Positions 1 to 10,976 of a stretch of 64,000 bases of DNA are shown here, in pieces. Numbering within the stretch: the first letter of the stretch is position 1; the number at the start of each line of letters is the position of its first letter. Source of the DNA: Asterias rubens (taxonomy: Eukaryota; Echinodermata; Asteroidea; Forcipulatida; Asteriidae); the NCBI RefSeq assembly GCF_902459465.1, contig NC_047082.1, positions 8,287,407 to 8,351,406 of the forward strand. The letters run 5' to 3'. Below the pieces are notes generated by a model that was not told the DNA's origin, searched no databases, and was given only the letters and a program-made list of their open reading frames with translations. The translations under genes and the position numbers were made by a program.

Positions 1-355
1 CAAAAAGAGGATTATCATAGTGTGTCCACACTGTGGATTGACAAACAATCACACTGTCATAAGGTCCGCCACATTGTGCTCACATTTATGGGCCAGTAGA
101 GGAAATAATGAACATTATGTGTGGATAATTAATCACAAGGTGTCATAAGGTGTGTCCACACTTGTCCACACTGTGTACATAGTTGGCATTCAAATGGTTT
201 CCCTCTTAAACCTTTGAGTCCATTTATAACGAGTTATTATATGTTAATATTTTAGTCAACTTGCATTTTCTTTATTTATGATGAAACGTAATAATAAGCT
301 GTTGTCAACCAAAATGACCCATCGCACAAACAACAACATTTGTCATTTTGTTTTT

Positions 356-490
356 TGGGGTCGTGGGTTCGAATCCCATCCGAGTAATTTGCCTGTGATA
401 TATGACTCAGGAAAGTACTGAGTATGCAGTGCAAACACACATCGGTTTTGGGTAAAACAGCCCAACACCCGAACAAAGAAACACACACAA
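356..490 (+). repeat. tRNA-derived SINE fragment
   Basis: Contains a Pol III box-B-like core (GGTTCGAATCCC) followed by the same tail seen in the fuller copy at 34.03-34.21 kb (ATTTGCCTG... AGTACTGAGT... AACACACATCGG). The 5' box A part is missing, so this is a truncated SINE and not a tRNA gene. Confidence 0.6.
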
Positions 491-1377
491 TGTACAGTGG
501 GTGACTACCCGATCCCCGTCAACAGAAAAAGCATTCTCGAAAAGCTCTTTGGAGTTTTTTCTCTATAGTTAGGCAAATAAATTCCCGCCATCTGTTTTCG
601 TCTGGTATACAACAAATATGCAGTCATCGGCCAATCGGGATTGAGAACTTTACTAAACAAGTGACCAGCTAAACATTCCTAAGACTGGGGTGTGAATGTG
701 GAGTGAAAATCCTCGCTGTTATGCAAATGAGGATGATTGCGTTGTTTTCAAAGTACTTATAGTGGCGAATTCGCCCTCTGAATGGCCAGTCATTGTGTGT
801 AGATCCTCCAACGCTGGACAGCAGTGATTAGAGGCATTATATAACTCTGTATTGTAACGGTAAAATATCGGTAATGACTTATCCATTCATCGAAACAGAC
901 AAGTACAATACATATGAAGCCCGAAGTCGAGGCTCTACACGTGCAAGCCTTGCTGCTTGGTGCATGCAAGGCAGGGCATCGTTCACTTTGGACCAAGTCG
1001 CGCTGGAGCACAGCCGTATCTCTCGGCTCGTCGTGGGATCTTCGCCTTTTCTTGTGAACTTTAAATTGATTAACATTCTAACTGTGGCCAACCTTGTCAC
1101 ACACGATGTGCATTGGTCAACAATAAATTGTGCACTTTTGAGCCAATTATGACATTATTTATCTGAGGTTTTGACGAAAGTTAGGTCGGTCTATATACAC
1201 GAGCCCGGTCGAATCGCCGCGAACCGGAGTGTGAACCTTCACGGGTGCCGCCCGTTAAGCGGTGAGCCGTGCAGACCCAGCAGCCAGCTCCAATCCAGCC
1301 AGCTCCCATCCAGCCAGACTTCAATGAACATTGATATGACTTTTTGTGTGAGATGCTGACAATTCTTAAGAGGCTGG

Positions 1378-1463
1378 ATGGGACCACAAGATGGGAGTGT
1401 GTTATCTATGGATATGTGGTTTGTGGACGAGGGAGTCTTCGCTGGAGTCATCGCCGGATTCAG
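1378..1463 (+). other. orphan exon-like open frame
   Basis: An ATG-led frame of about 28 codons in locally GC-richer sequence ends at CAG followed by GTAAGG, a good splice donor. A second frame across the same stretch is also open, so the frame is uncertain. No partner exon was found and the peptide is not recognised. It may be a first exon of an unseen gene or chance. Confidence 0.15.
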
Positions 1464-3103
1464 GTAAGGAAAACTTGGCACCATCCGACCTCCACTTTGT
1501 AACTGGCTGGAAAAAATACCACTTTGATAGTAATGTTTAATGGGGGGTTTGTACAAGTTTTACTATAGTGGGAAAACACATGAGTTGAATATTGAAAACT
1601 CTCTCTTATGAGTCGCGATAGTTTGGGTGAAAAACTCGTAAATGGTAGAATCATGGACTTTTTAAAGTTTGTTTTAATTATTTGTAAATTTCTCAAGCAA
1701 ACAACAGTAGATAAAACCTGGTGGGGTGTGCAGATACACAATTGACTGTTCGAAAAAAGGGGTGCAATTATTTTGAAACACATGATGAATACACAAGTTT
1801 AGTTGAATTCAGGCTACTCAAGAACCCGTGGTTAATAGGTTTTAAGTCAAATACAATAATCATTAAAACAAGTTAAAAAAAATATTGATTGTAAAATTAT
1901 TGATAGAGGGCAATAGCGGAGGTCGGATAACGCAAGTTATCCAAAATCAAGATCAAGACAAGACGAAGACTCCGAAGTGTAAGAGAAGATCTAACCCGTT
2001 CTCTTGCAGGGTCCCACCCCTCGTACCGCCCCTCCCCCAAGACATTCTGCGATCTTGTTGATGTTGTCCTTACTTGTACTTATGCAGCTTTCAAGGTGAC
2101 GTCACACTTTCCTGGCATTTCTTGAGTTGCATATTGGTCGAAGCCAATGATGCTTTTAGTTAGTAGACTGGTCTTACTGGAAATTTCTGTCGGGGTCGAT
2201 ACTTCAAGTCGTCCGTTGTCATGTTTATTTATAATTGTAAATAATAATTAAAAATATTGTGATTAAATTGTCAAGAAAGATGAGTAATATTCTTCTGGGG
2301 ATAAAACATAAATAGTATTAATAACTGAAGATGATAATAAACTTCTCACCCATTCCACTAACTGTGTTTTGTCATGTTTGTACCGTAGACACAAAACCCT
2401 CCCCATAAAATGTGTTTTCTAAAGTAATTATTTAGGGCTTAGTCAAATATTTCACTCCCGTCACCATTCATTTTGATGCCTAATGCTTGATTAAGGAGTA
2501 AATTAAATATATTATTTAGACCATCTAAATAAATATTTACATATTCCTTATGACATCATTACATCAACTTTGAATGTTGAATATTTTAAACGTAATATTA
2601 AATCTTCGAGAAGTTCTTAACCGACATCTAGCTAGAAATTTGTAGCAAACTTATCTTTAAAAAAAAAATCAAACATCAACTGAAAGCTTTTAGGGGCATC
2701 ACAAATAAATGACCTTAATCTCGTAGCCTATTTATTATTAACGCTGCGCGAAAACATAAATGCGCGAAAACATAAATGCGCGAAAAGATAACTCAAAGAA
2801 AAAGAGAAAAGAGGAGACAAGATAGAAGAAAAGAGGGCGAAAGTAGCAGCTAATCCACGGAGGAAGACATCACTGAAGCCTGGGTATGTATGGGTGGTAA
2901 GATAGTGTTGGCCTAGAAATAAGACTAACTCTCTACTTATTCAGCATAATCTAATGGCAAAAGGTTAAGTATAAGGGTTGACTGGCGTAGTGCTTAGTCT
3001 TGTTTCTAAAACGCCATTGAACCAAAACTAAGAACTACGCCATCAAAAGTAAACAAACGAGGTCGGCTGTTTAGAGCGAAGGTTAAGTAGAACGGGTAAA
3101 GTA

Positions 3104-4874
3104 TCTAACAACCGCTTCCTCCACAGGGATTCTAACAACCGCTTCCTCCACATAACAACCGCTTCCTCCAAATAACAACCGCTTCCTCCATATAACAACC
3201 GCTTCCTCAACAGGGATTCTAACCACCGCTTCCTCCACAGGGATTCTAACCACCGCTTCCTCCACAGGGATTCTAACAACCGCTTCCTCCCCAGTGATTT
3301 TAATAACCGCTTCCTCCACATAACAACCGCTTCCTCCAAATAACAACCGCTTCTTCCACAGGGATTCTAACAACCGCTTCCTCCACAGTGATTCTAACCA
3401 CCGTTTCCTCCACAGGGATTCTAACAACCGCTTCCTCCACAGGGATTCTTACAACCGCTTCCTCCCCAGTGATTTTAATAACCGCTTCCTCCACATAACA
3501 ACCGCTTCCTCCAAATAACAACCGCTTCCTCCACAGTGATTCTAACCACCGCTTCCTCCACAGGGATTCTAACCACCGCTTCCTCCACAGGGATTCTAAC
3601 CACCGCTTCCTCCCCAGTGATTTTAACAACCGCTTCCTCCACAGGGATTTTAACAAGCGCTTCCTCCACATAACAACCGCTTCCTCCAAATAACAACCGC
3701 TTTCTCCACAGGGATTCTAACCACCGCTTCCTCCATATAACAACCGCTTCCTCCACATAACAACCGCTTCCTCCACATAACAACCGCTTCCTCCACATAA
3801 CAACCGCTTCCTCCACAGGGATTCTAACCACCGCTTCCTCCATATAACAACCGCTTCCTCCACATAACAACCGTTTCCTCCACAGGGATTCTAACAGCCG
3901 CTTCCTCCATTTGTATAACAACCGCTTCCTCCACAGGAATTCTAACAACCGCTTCCTCAACAGGGATTCTAACAACCGCTTCCTCAACAGGGATTCTAAC
4001 ATCCGCTTCCTCCCCAGTGATTTTAACAACTGCTTCCTCCACATAACAACCGCTTCCTCCAAATAACAACCGCTTCCTCCACAGGGATTCTAACCACCGC
4101 TTCCTCCACAGGGATTCTAACCACCGCTTCCTCCACAGGGATTCTAACAACCGCTTCCTCCACAGGGATTCTAACCACCGCTTCCTCCCCAGTGATTTTA
4201 ATAACCGCTTCCTCCACATAACAACCGCTTCCTCCAAATAACAACCGCTTCTTCCACAGGGATTCTAACAACCGCTTCCTCAACAGGGATTCTAACATCC
4301 GCTTCCTCCCCAGTGATTTTAACAACTGCTTCCTCCACATAACAACCGCTTCCTCCAAATAACAACCGCTTCCTCCACAGGGATTCTAACCACCGCTTCC
4401 TCCACAGGGATTCTAACCACCGCTTCCTCCACAGGGATTCTAACAACCGCTTCCTCCACAGGGATTGTAACAACCGCTTCCTCCACAGGGATTATAACAA
4501 CCGCTTCCTCCACAGGGATTATAACAACCGCTTCCTCCACAGGGATTTTAACAACCGCTTCCTCCACATAACAACCGCTTCCTCCACATAACAACCGCTT
4601 CCTCCACATAACAACCGCTTCCTCCACATAACAACCGCTTCCTCCACATAACAACCGCTTCCTCCACATAACAACCGCTTCCTCCACATAACAACCGCTT
4701 CCTCCACATAACAACCGCTTCCTCCACATAACAACCGTTTCCTCCACAGGGATTCTAACCACCGCTTCCTCCACAGGGATTTTAACAACCGCTTCCTCCA
4801 CATAACAACCGTTTCCTCCACAGGGATTCTAACCACCGCTTTCTCCACAGGAATTCTAATAACCGCTTCCTCCA
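3104..4874. repeat. two-unit minisatellite (20 bp and 27 bp)
   Basis: About 1.77 kb of tandem repeat built on the core ACCGCTTCCTCC. Two unit lengths are interleaved: a 20-bp unit with linker ACATAACA and a 27-bp unit with linker ACAGGGATTCTAACA. A pure run of 20-bp units sits near 4.56-4.73 kb; elsewhere the two alternate in recurrent blocks. Because 27 is a multiple of three and C/T-rich units lack stops, long open frames appear on the minus strand (nine-residue period VEEAVVRIP). With no start context, splice frame or promoter, I read these as repeat artefacts. Confidence 0.9.
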
Positions 4875-4967
4875 GTAACCTTTTCTTCCCAGTTTTAACA
4901 TTAACTATAACATTGCTCTCCGCAGCTTCTAACTTCTTTCCCCAACAGGCTAACCTTGCTTTTTATA

Positions 4968-5056
4968 CGTGGGCCCAATTTCAGCCTGTAAGCAAAAACA
5001 TTTGCTTAGCATGAAATTTTGTCCTTACTAAAAATAAGGATTACCAATTGGGCCCA
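4968..5056. repeat. GGGCCCAATT foldback MITE, partial
   Basis: Begins with GGGCCCAATTTCA, contains TGCTTAGCATGAAATTT and ends with AATTGGGCCC. It is a shortened copy of the 242-bp palindromic element at 58.40-58.64 kb. Confidence 0.65.
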
Positions 5057-5130
5057 GTCATTGCCAAAGTGGGTGTTGTGGCAAGCAATTGTGCACAGGT
5101 ACCAGTTCTAGGAAACCGCATGGGTAACGA

Positions 5131-5254
5131 GGGGGACTTTTATGGACGCTAGGTGGCAGCAGACTTACAAGGTTAATTCTTTGTACTTGGTAACCACGAG
5201 AAGACAAAAAGTACAAATTAAGTTTGCTGCCACCTAGCGTGCCAAAGTCTTCCA
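5131..5254. repeat. palindromic MITE with CTCF-like arms
   Basis: Arms read GGACGCTAGGTGGCAGCAG and, inverted, CTGCTGCCACCTAGCGT, flanked by GACTTT/AAAGTC. Same family as the copies at 10.26, 12.01, 26.11 and 26.50 kb. Each arm resembles the CTCF core CCRSYAGRKGGCRS. Confidence 0.75.
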
Positions 5255-5256
5255 TT

Positions 5257-6010
5257 TCAGGTATTGAACCTGAATCTGGCTAAATATTGTGACTCCAAAT
5301 TGCTAACCATTCCAGAATGTTTGTTCTTTCAAAACAGATTTTGCTTTCTTCTTGACGATGATGAAGTATCTTGTGCTGAAATCTCCACTGAACTGAGTTG
5401 ATGTCTACCAGGAGGGACTGGGAATATGCAGAAGCTGTGGTGATGTATCAGTTTATTATCATTAAAGTAACAAGTGAAGAAACTACCCAGATGGAAGGAC
5501 AAATATCTCAGACAAGTAGTTTGAAGGATCGTGAACAATTCTTAGCATCAGTTGATTAATAAAACCAGTTTCTTAATCTCAAAAACAAATCTCTTAAGAC
5601 AATTTTAATTGGCGGTCAAATTACTGTCATTTGAGTTTTAAAACCGAGCTTGGACGACCAGCCAACCACCGTGGTGAAACAAGTTGAGAATCATGATAAC
5701 AATACCTTTAAGATTTGTAGTTATGTACATCCAAAATAGATTCTTCCTGAAAGAATTGGCGTGGGCTCTTCTTGCAATTTTTTTTTCATAAAGATATGTG
5801 AATCCCTACTAAATTTCCCTCAGTTTTTAGCAGTACCTTGAAGTGGCTTTCTGGACCTGTTTGGATGAGCATCAATTGAAGGTGAAGGGAGTGGTGACTA
5901 CAACTGGACCTGTCTGGATGAGATGAACATCATTGAAGGACACCCGCGCAAAGAGTCAACAACTGACAGCTAATAGTAAGTTTTGGCGAAGGAGTTCATG
6001 TCTGGTGAAG
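5257..6010. other. intergenic, nothing recognised
   Basis: Short open frames only. A loosely repeated phrase (ctggacctgt...gatgag...tcattgaaggt) occurs twice near 5.85-5.94 kb. No coding or RNA feature seen. Confidence 0.5.
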
Positions 6011-6016
6011 TGACAG

Positions 6017-6397
6017 TTTTAAAGGATTTGGGTACTTTCTGTAACACAAAACACAATATCCACAGATTTACATTAAACTTACACCGTTTGAAGATAATGC
6101 TAGTAGAAAGCGTACCTTAAAATATTAGTTGCTGAGGTGCTGTAGTTTTTGAGAAATGAGTAAACAAACGTCATGAAAAAAAACGTTTTTCCATGCCAAA
6201 ATAATTTTCGTCTCATGATCACTGAAACGAAAATTATTTTCATGACATTGTTTTACTTATTTCTAAAAAACTTCACGCTTCAGCAAGTAATATTTTCAGG
6301 GAAGCGTTCTACTATTATTATCTTCAAACGGTGAACGTTTAGTGTAAATCTGTAGACATTGTGTTTTTTGTCCTACAAAAAGTACATAGACCCTTTA
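6017..6397. repeat. palindromic MITE, about 380 bp
   Basis: The left arm (AAAGGATTTGGGTACTTT, then CACAGATTTACATTAAACTT and CCGTTTGAAGATAAT) is repeated inverted at the right end (ATTATCTTCAAACGG, GTGTAAATCTGTAGACATTG, AAAGTACATAGACCCTTT). The centre folds again on AAAATAATTTTCGT. Fragments of the family lie near 20.17, 38.85 and 42.66 kb. Confidence 0.75.
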
Positions 6398-6867
6398 ATT
6401 TCAGAATTAGCAGATTAGTAAGTCAAATTGAACACTTTGACTGGATACATCCAGTAGTTCTAATTTTGTGATAAACACACCATGAAAACCAACTGGTTGA
6501 AAACTTTATCAAAACAAGGGGCCAAATTATTCAGGAACAATGTTTTGGAAAAAAACACACAAAAACGCGGAAAGGAAACAACATTAATGTTCTATCATGT
6601 TCAATGGGTTGAAGGACTGATTGGACCTGAATGGTAATTCCCTGCTCAGGATAGCAATTTCATTTTTACCATTCCTTGAAGCAACTGTTCTTGAGGAAGC
6701 ATCATTTTCAAATTGATCTTTAAAACTCTTTTTTTTTTTACCACAGATTTAAGAGATGACCTACGTTGAGATGACGTAATCCCAATCGTGAGACTACCTA
6801 CTCGATGCTTGTTGCCATCATCCGACGAGGGAATGTATCAAGTCTACCCTGATGACGCTCGTCTACA

Positions 6868-7255
6868 AGCTCAACTAACACTTTTGGACACTCACCAGCT
6901 GAAGAGAGACTATGTGTCAAGTCTAACCAGACGATTGCTACAAACACTTTTGGACTGCCACCAGCTGCATGAAGAGAGACTACTGCATCAAGTTTAGCCA
7001 GATCAGATGACTATTTGCTACTATGTTCAGTGAGGTAATAGTGCAACTAACACTTTTGGACACTCACCAGCTGAAGAGAGACTATGTGTCAAGTCTAACC
7101 AGACGATTGCTACAAACACTTTGGACTGCCACCAGCTGCATGAAGAGAGACTACTGCATCAAGTTTAGCCAGATCAGATGACTATTTGCTACTATGTTCA
7201 GTGAGGTAACAGTGCAACTAACACTTTTGGACTGTCACCGGCTAAAGAGAGACTA
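6868..7255. repeat. 172-bp tandem duplication, about 2.3 copies
   Basis: The block starting CAACTAACACTTTTGGACA recurs with a spacing of about 172 bases and a third, partial copy begins near 7.21 kb. Within each unit a shorter phrase (CTTTTGGACTGCCACCAGCT) is itself repeated. Open frames through it are not credible genes. Confidence 0.75.
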
Positions 7256-7430
7256 TGTCAAGTCCATCCAATGGGTGCCTGCTAAACTTTAGCTGTTCAC
7301 CTAATGTAGTGACTTTAAAGCTAATGGTGTTACTAAACGCTTTTGATGAACTTTCCACAATTGAAGAAACATCGGATGCGTTCAACTACTCAAACAAGCT
7401 GCTGGAGGGCGCCCTACTGCTGAAGCCACT

Positions 7431-7746
7431 TAAAGGGGCACGTTGCCTTGGTTTGGTAAGGTCGGTCTATGAAAACAAATTGAAACCGTTTGTCATGAAA
7501 TGCATGGTTAGAAAGATGTTTTAAAAGTACAATATAATGATCAAGACAAGTGTGCCTCGGAAATGCGAGGTTATTACTTTGCGAACTACCACGATCGGCC
7601 ATTTTGTTGAGGCGAAAATTTGGAAAAAACCTCAAATCTTTGAAAAACTGTTTAAACATCTTTCTAATAGTAGCATTTTACAACAAACGGTTTGAAACGG
7701 TTTTCAAAGACCAACTCGCCCGATCCAAGGCAACGTGTCCCTTTAA
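7431..7746. repeat. terminal inverted repeat MITE, about 315 bp
   Basis: Starts TAAAGGGGCACGTTGCCTTGG and ends CCAAGGCAACGTGTCCCTTTA. Inner arms also pair (GAAACCGTTTGTCATGAAA with ACAAACGGTTTGAAACGG). Non-autonomous; no transposase seen. Followed by a G-run near 7.75 kb. Confidence 0.7.
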
Positions 7747-7846
7747 TAAGGGGGGGGGGGCATCTTAAGGCCATGTCCGAGTTTGCGGCTGAGGTTATGG
7801 CTATGGCTTAGCTAAACTGAATTGCTATTGACCAGGACCCAATTTC

Positions 7847-8025
7847 ATAAAGCTGCTAAGCACAGAAATTGGCTAAGCATGAAATTTCTTCCTCAATAAA
7901 AACAAAATCACCAACCAAATTTCCATTTGTTGCATATTGCTTGTACTGGTATTCAGCTGTTGTTTGCTTATACCGAAAATCACATTGAAATTTGGTTGGT
8001 AATCCTGTTTCATTTCTCAGGTTAT
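7847..8025. repeat. GGGCCCAATT foldback MITE, partial
   Basis: Shares CCAATTTCATAAAGCTGCTAA, the central TTGCATATTGCTTG...TGGTATTCAGCTG and the right-arm phrase TTTGGTTGGTAATCCTGTTT with the complete copy at 58.40-58.64 kb. The right end is lost. Confidence 0.7.
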
Positions 8026-8313
8026 CAAAATGCTACTCTCTGAATGTAAAAGAGTGAAAAAGCACTCTTTGAAGAGCCATATGAAGGACAACTCTTTTTC
8101 GAGTGGTCTTCCACTCTTTTAGATTAAAGTTTGCATCTTTTTAAGTGATTTTTCACTCTGTCCTGGACAGCTCGAAAGGTAAAGAGCGGTGTTGTTCACT
8201 CTTTTAGTGCAAGCAAAACTTTTAAAAGAAATGCTTGCTTGCCAACACTTTATGAACTTTGAAATTTATAGTCCAAAAAGTGTTTGCTTGCCATCACTTT
8301 TTGTTTAAAGATC

Positions 8314-8568
8314 ATTGTGTCAAAATTTGTTGATATTAAAATCACTAAACCTGACAAGAATTTTGCCACGAATTGTCACATGTTTGAGACGAAATTCGAT
8401 GACTTTAGTTTGATGAGTGAAAATGTCAACAATAACAAGTTTGATTACAGGGGAAGATTTATAACAAAATTTAACTTAAGTCATCTAATTTTGTCTGATA
8501 CATGTGACAATTCGTGGCAAGAAAAGTTCAGGTTTAGTGATTTAAATAACAATAAGTTTTGACACAAT
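8314..8568. repeat. foldback element, about 255 bp
   Basis: Left arm TTGTGTCAAAA... ATCACTAAACCTGA... CACGAATTGTCACATGT pairs with right arm ACATGTGACAATTCGTG... TCAGGTTTAGTGAT... TTTTGACACAA. The plus strand is open for 92 codons through it, which follows from the low stop density of the arms and is not evidence of a gene. Confidence 0.7.
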
Positions 8569-8569
8569 A

Positions 8570-10255
8570 GAACATTGTAAATTATAGTAGAACATTAAGT
8601 TATTGCCCTTGCAGTACATTTCTCTACATTTCTTGTATTGTTTATTTACAATAGTTTATTTGACACTATAGCAAACCCCAAGTTAGCATTATTTATAAAA
8701 CTAAGAGAGGATTGCGGCAGCACCATGTGAATATCTCTTTTGAGTTTCGCGGTGGTTTTTCAAACACCAAAAAAAAAAACTGGTTAACAACTCAACTTTT
8801 TTTCGATCAATGTTATGCTCTGTTTGTCCTCTCTTCAGTTTTAAATTAAAACTACAACAACAAAACAAAGCCAAGACAAAAACAAAATCAAGAACTCATC
8901 GAATTTGTTGCATTATAATTTTAATTTATTCTAATTTATTTATTTTAATTTATCCACTGACACCAATATTTAAATACCTCCACCTTTGAATTTTTATTTA
9001 ATTAGTTTAAATAAAGTTCTACAAATGCAAATGTTTGATCGCAGTCATTATTGACACATGATTACTGTGTTTACTTGTTTCGCATTTTGTGTAATGTAAT
9101 ATTGTGTTAATAGTAATTAAAATACATCATTTGTAAGGCACAAGATTGTTAATATTTTGTTTTTCTAACATTCTGGTCTAACCATAACATATTTAATCTT
9201 GATGAAACACAGGCGATGTATTAGATGGTTCTTTCTATTTATTTATAAATCTTTAAAACACTTTGAGGCTGTTTTCCAATTTGTATCCTGATTCGTATAA
9301 TTGTAAATTTACTATTAAAATAAAGGCGTGGTTTTCTTTGATTATTACTCCACAAATTAATGAGTGTGAAAATTCACTTAATAATGAGCACATGAAAGCT
9401 GTTATTAATAAAACATAGAAACGACTACTTGAAGTAATGTAGTTTTTTAGAATAAGGGGTAAGTGTTAAACCCCCCCCCCAAAAAAAAATAAAAAAATAA
9501 AATATGAATCTCAAATAAAGGAATGAGACACGAAGCCTTTTGTAAGGCATCTAGAAGCACACATTCTCTGTAACATTTTGGTTTTTGTTTCCTTTTTAAA
9601 TTTGGTGGCAAAATGGTATGACCAAATGAGCCCAAATTTTACAGGTTTTTTATAATCTGTTTTCATGTTGCGATACATCAAGTGAGGACTGGTCTGTTGC
9701 CATTTAATACTTAAAGTATATCCTGTCTTTAAATGGGGCTGTATAGTCTGCTTCATGTTAAATAAGACCGCGATAACCTAAGGAAAATAAATGCTAGAGC
9801 TTTTAAGGACTACAGAACCAAAACAAAAATTAATTATCTCACATATTGAAGTCGGAATCAATAAGCAAGGATCCGTAGAATCTCGTAGCGAAGATAACCT
9901 TCATGTTTAATCATCATACACAGTTGTTTCGCTGATGAGAATCAAAGAAATATTTAATATTAAAAATAATGTCTTAAATAAATCACTCTTGAGCCCGGTT
10001 CATATCATACTTCACGCAAAGCGAATGCAGAGCAACTGTTGGTGATTTAACTAACAATCAATACGCGCTGTTTTGGTCGCCAAGTAAAATTCGCTTCTTA
10101 TTCCGATTTCGCTTGAAGTATGAACCGGACTTTAATCGCCATCAAAAATCGGGGAAAAAACAACTAATTTTGAACAGATCTATGAGTGGAAAGGTACATA
10201 AATAAATAAAACTTTTTTACCATTAGCAACCCCCTCCCTTTGTCTCTTTGCGCCA
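8570..10255. other. AT-rich intergenic, nothing recognised
   Basis: Very AT-rich, with homopolymer runs (C10 then A9 near 9.47-9.49 kb). No splice-consistent coding exon of the neighbouring metalloprotease gene was found although its 3' exons would be expected on this side. Confidence 0.5.
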
Positions 10256-10257
10256 TG

Positions 10258-10398
10258 TGATACTTTGAAACACTAGGTGTCAGCAGACTGACGGGTTAAT
10301 TTCCATTGTTTACGCAGTTCAAAGCATGCGCACATTACCGAGAAAAATGAATATACCTGGCAAGTCTGCTGCCACCTAGCGTCCCAGAAGTCTCCCAT
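10258..10398. repeat. palindromic MITE with CTCF-like arms
   Basis: Left arm CACTAGGTGTCAGCAGACTG and right arm CTGCTGCCACCTAGCGTCCC, ending AGTCTCCCAT. The right arm keeps the CTCF-like core; the left has one change (GTGTCAG for GTGGCAG). Confidence 0.7.
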
Positions 10399-10465
10399 GT
10401 GATCGGTCAGACTAAGGCCAATTTATAGTGGCTACATCAGCTATCAGCTGTGGCTAGTGCTATGG

Positions 10466-10576
10466 CTTTGACAATTACCAATAGTGTCCACTGCCTTTTA
10501 AAGCCTCATTACTCACCCCATTCTGGTGTCGAATTCAGCTTTGCTACAGGTCGACCATTCCGTAGCTCCTAGCTCG
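10466..10576 (-). pseudogene. partial duplicate of metalloprotease exon 9
   Basis: These 111 bases are identical to 10926-11036. The copy holds the last 60 bases of exon 9 (codons around TEWSTCS) and its GTGAGT donor, plus a few bases from the end of the adjoining repeat. It lacks the exon's 5' part, the acceptor and the zinc and Met-turn codons, so it cannot act as the exon. Identity over the full length implies a recent event or gene conversion. Confidence 0.85.
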
Positions 10577-10577
10577 G

Positions 10578-10953
10578 CAGTGGACACTATTGGTAACTAC
10601 TCAAAATAATTATTAGCATAAAACCTATCTTGTTGACGAGTAATGGGGATAGATTGATGGTATAAAACATTGTGAGAAACGGCTCCCTCTGAAGTGCCAT
10701 AGTTTTCGAGAAAGAAGTAATTTTCCACGAATTTGATTTCGAGACCTCAGATTTAGAACTTGAGGTCTCGAAATCAACCATCTAAACGCACACAACTTCG
10801 TGTGACAAGGGTGTTTTTTTCTTCTTTCGTTATTATCTCGCAATATCGATGACCGATTGAGCTCAAATTTTAACAGGTTAGTTATTTTATGCATATGTTG
10901 AGATACACCAAGTGAGAAGACTGGTCTTTGACAATTACCAATAGTGTCCACTG
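10578..10953. repeat. dispersed TIR repeat A, full copy
   Basis: Starts CAGTGGACACTATTGGTAA and ends TTACCAATAGTGTCCACTG, 376 bp. It contains the family landmarks CGGCTCCCTCTGAAGTG, GTTTTCGAGAAAGAAGTAA, a central GAGACCTCAG/TTGAGGTCTC hairpin and ATGCATATGTTGAGATACACC. This is the commonest repeat in the window, with about 14 full or partial copies in both orientations. It separates the two copies of the exon 9 fragment. Confidence 0.85.
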
Positions 10954-10976
10954 CCTTTTAAAGCCTCATTACTCAC

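Larger units (their letters stand above)
1..3100. other. intergenic, no supported gene
   Basis: No coding region here shows family resemblance. The first 180 bases are rich in short repeats of GTCCACACTGTG type. There is a SINE tail near 0.36-0.49 kb and one orphan exon-like frame at 1378-1463. Near 2.75 kb a 16-base phrase (ATAAATGCGCGAAAAC type) is repeated in tandem. A basic open frame ending in a GTATGT donor-like site lies near 2.79-2.88 kb but has no recognisable partner. Confidence 0.5.

Noticed and set aside
3475-4062. 195-codon minus-strand frame with nine-residue repeats (VEEAVVRIP)
   Set aside because: It lies wholly in the two-unit minisatellite; the frame switches with unit length, other frames are also open, and no splice or promoter context supports it.
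3104-4874. CRISPR-like alternation of constant core and variable linker
   Set aside because: Linkers are only two short types repeated many times, not unique spacers, and the window is animal DNA with introns.
8284-8562. 92-codon plus-strand frame
   Set aside because: It coincides with a foldback element whose two arms encode mirrored sequence; no family resemblance.
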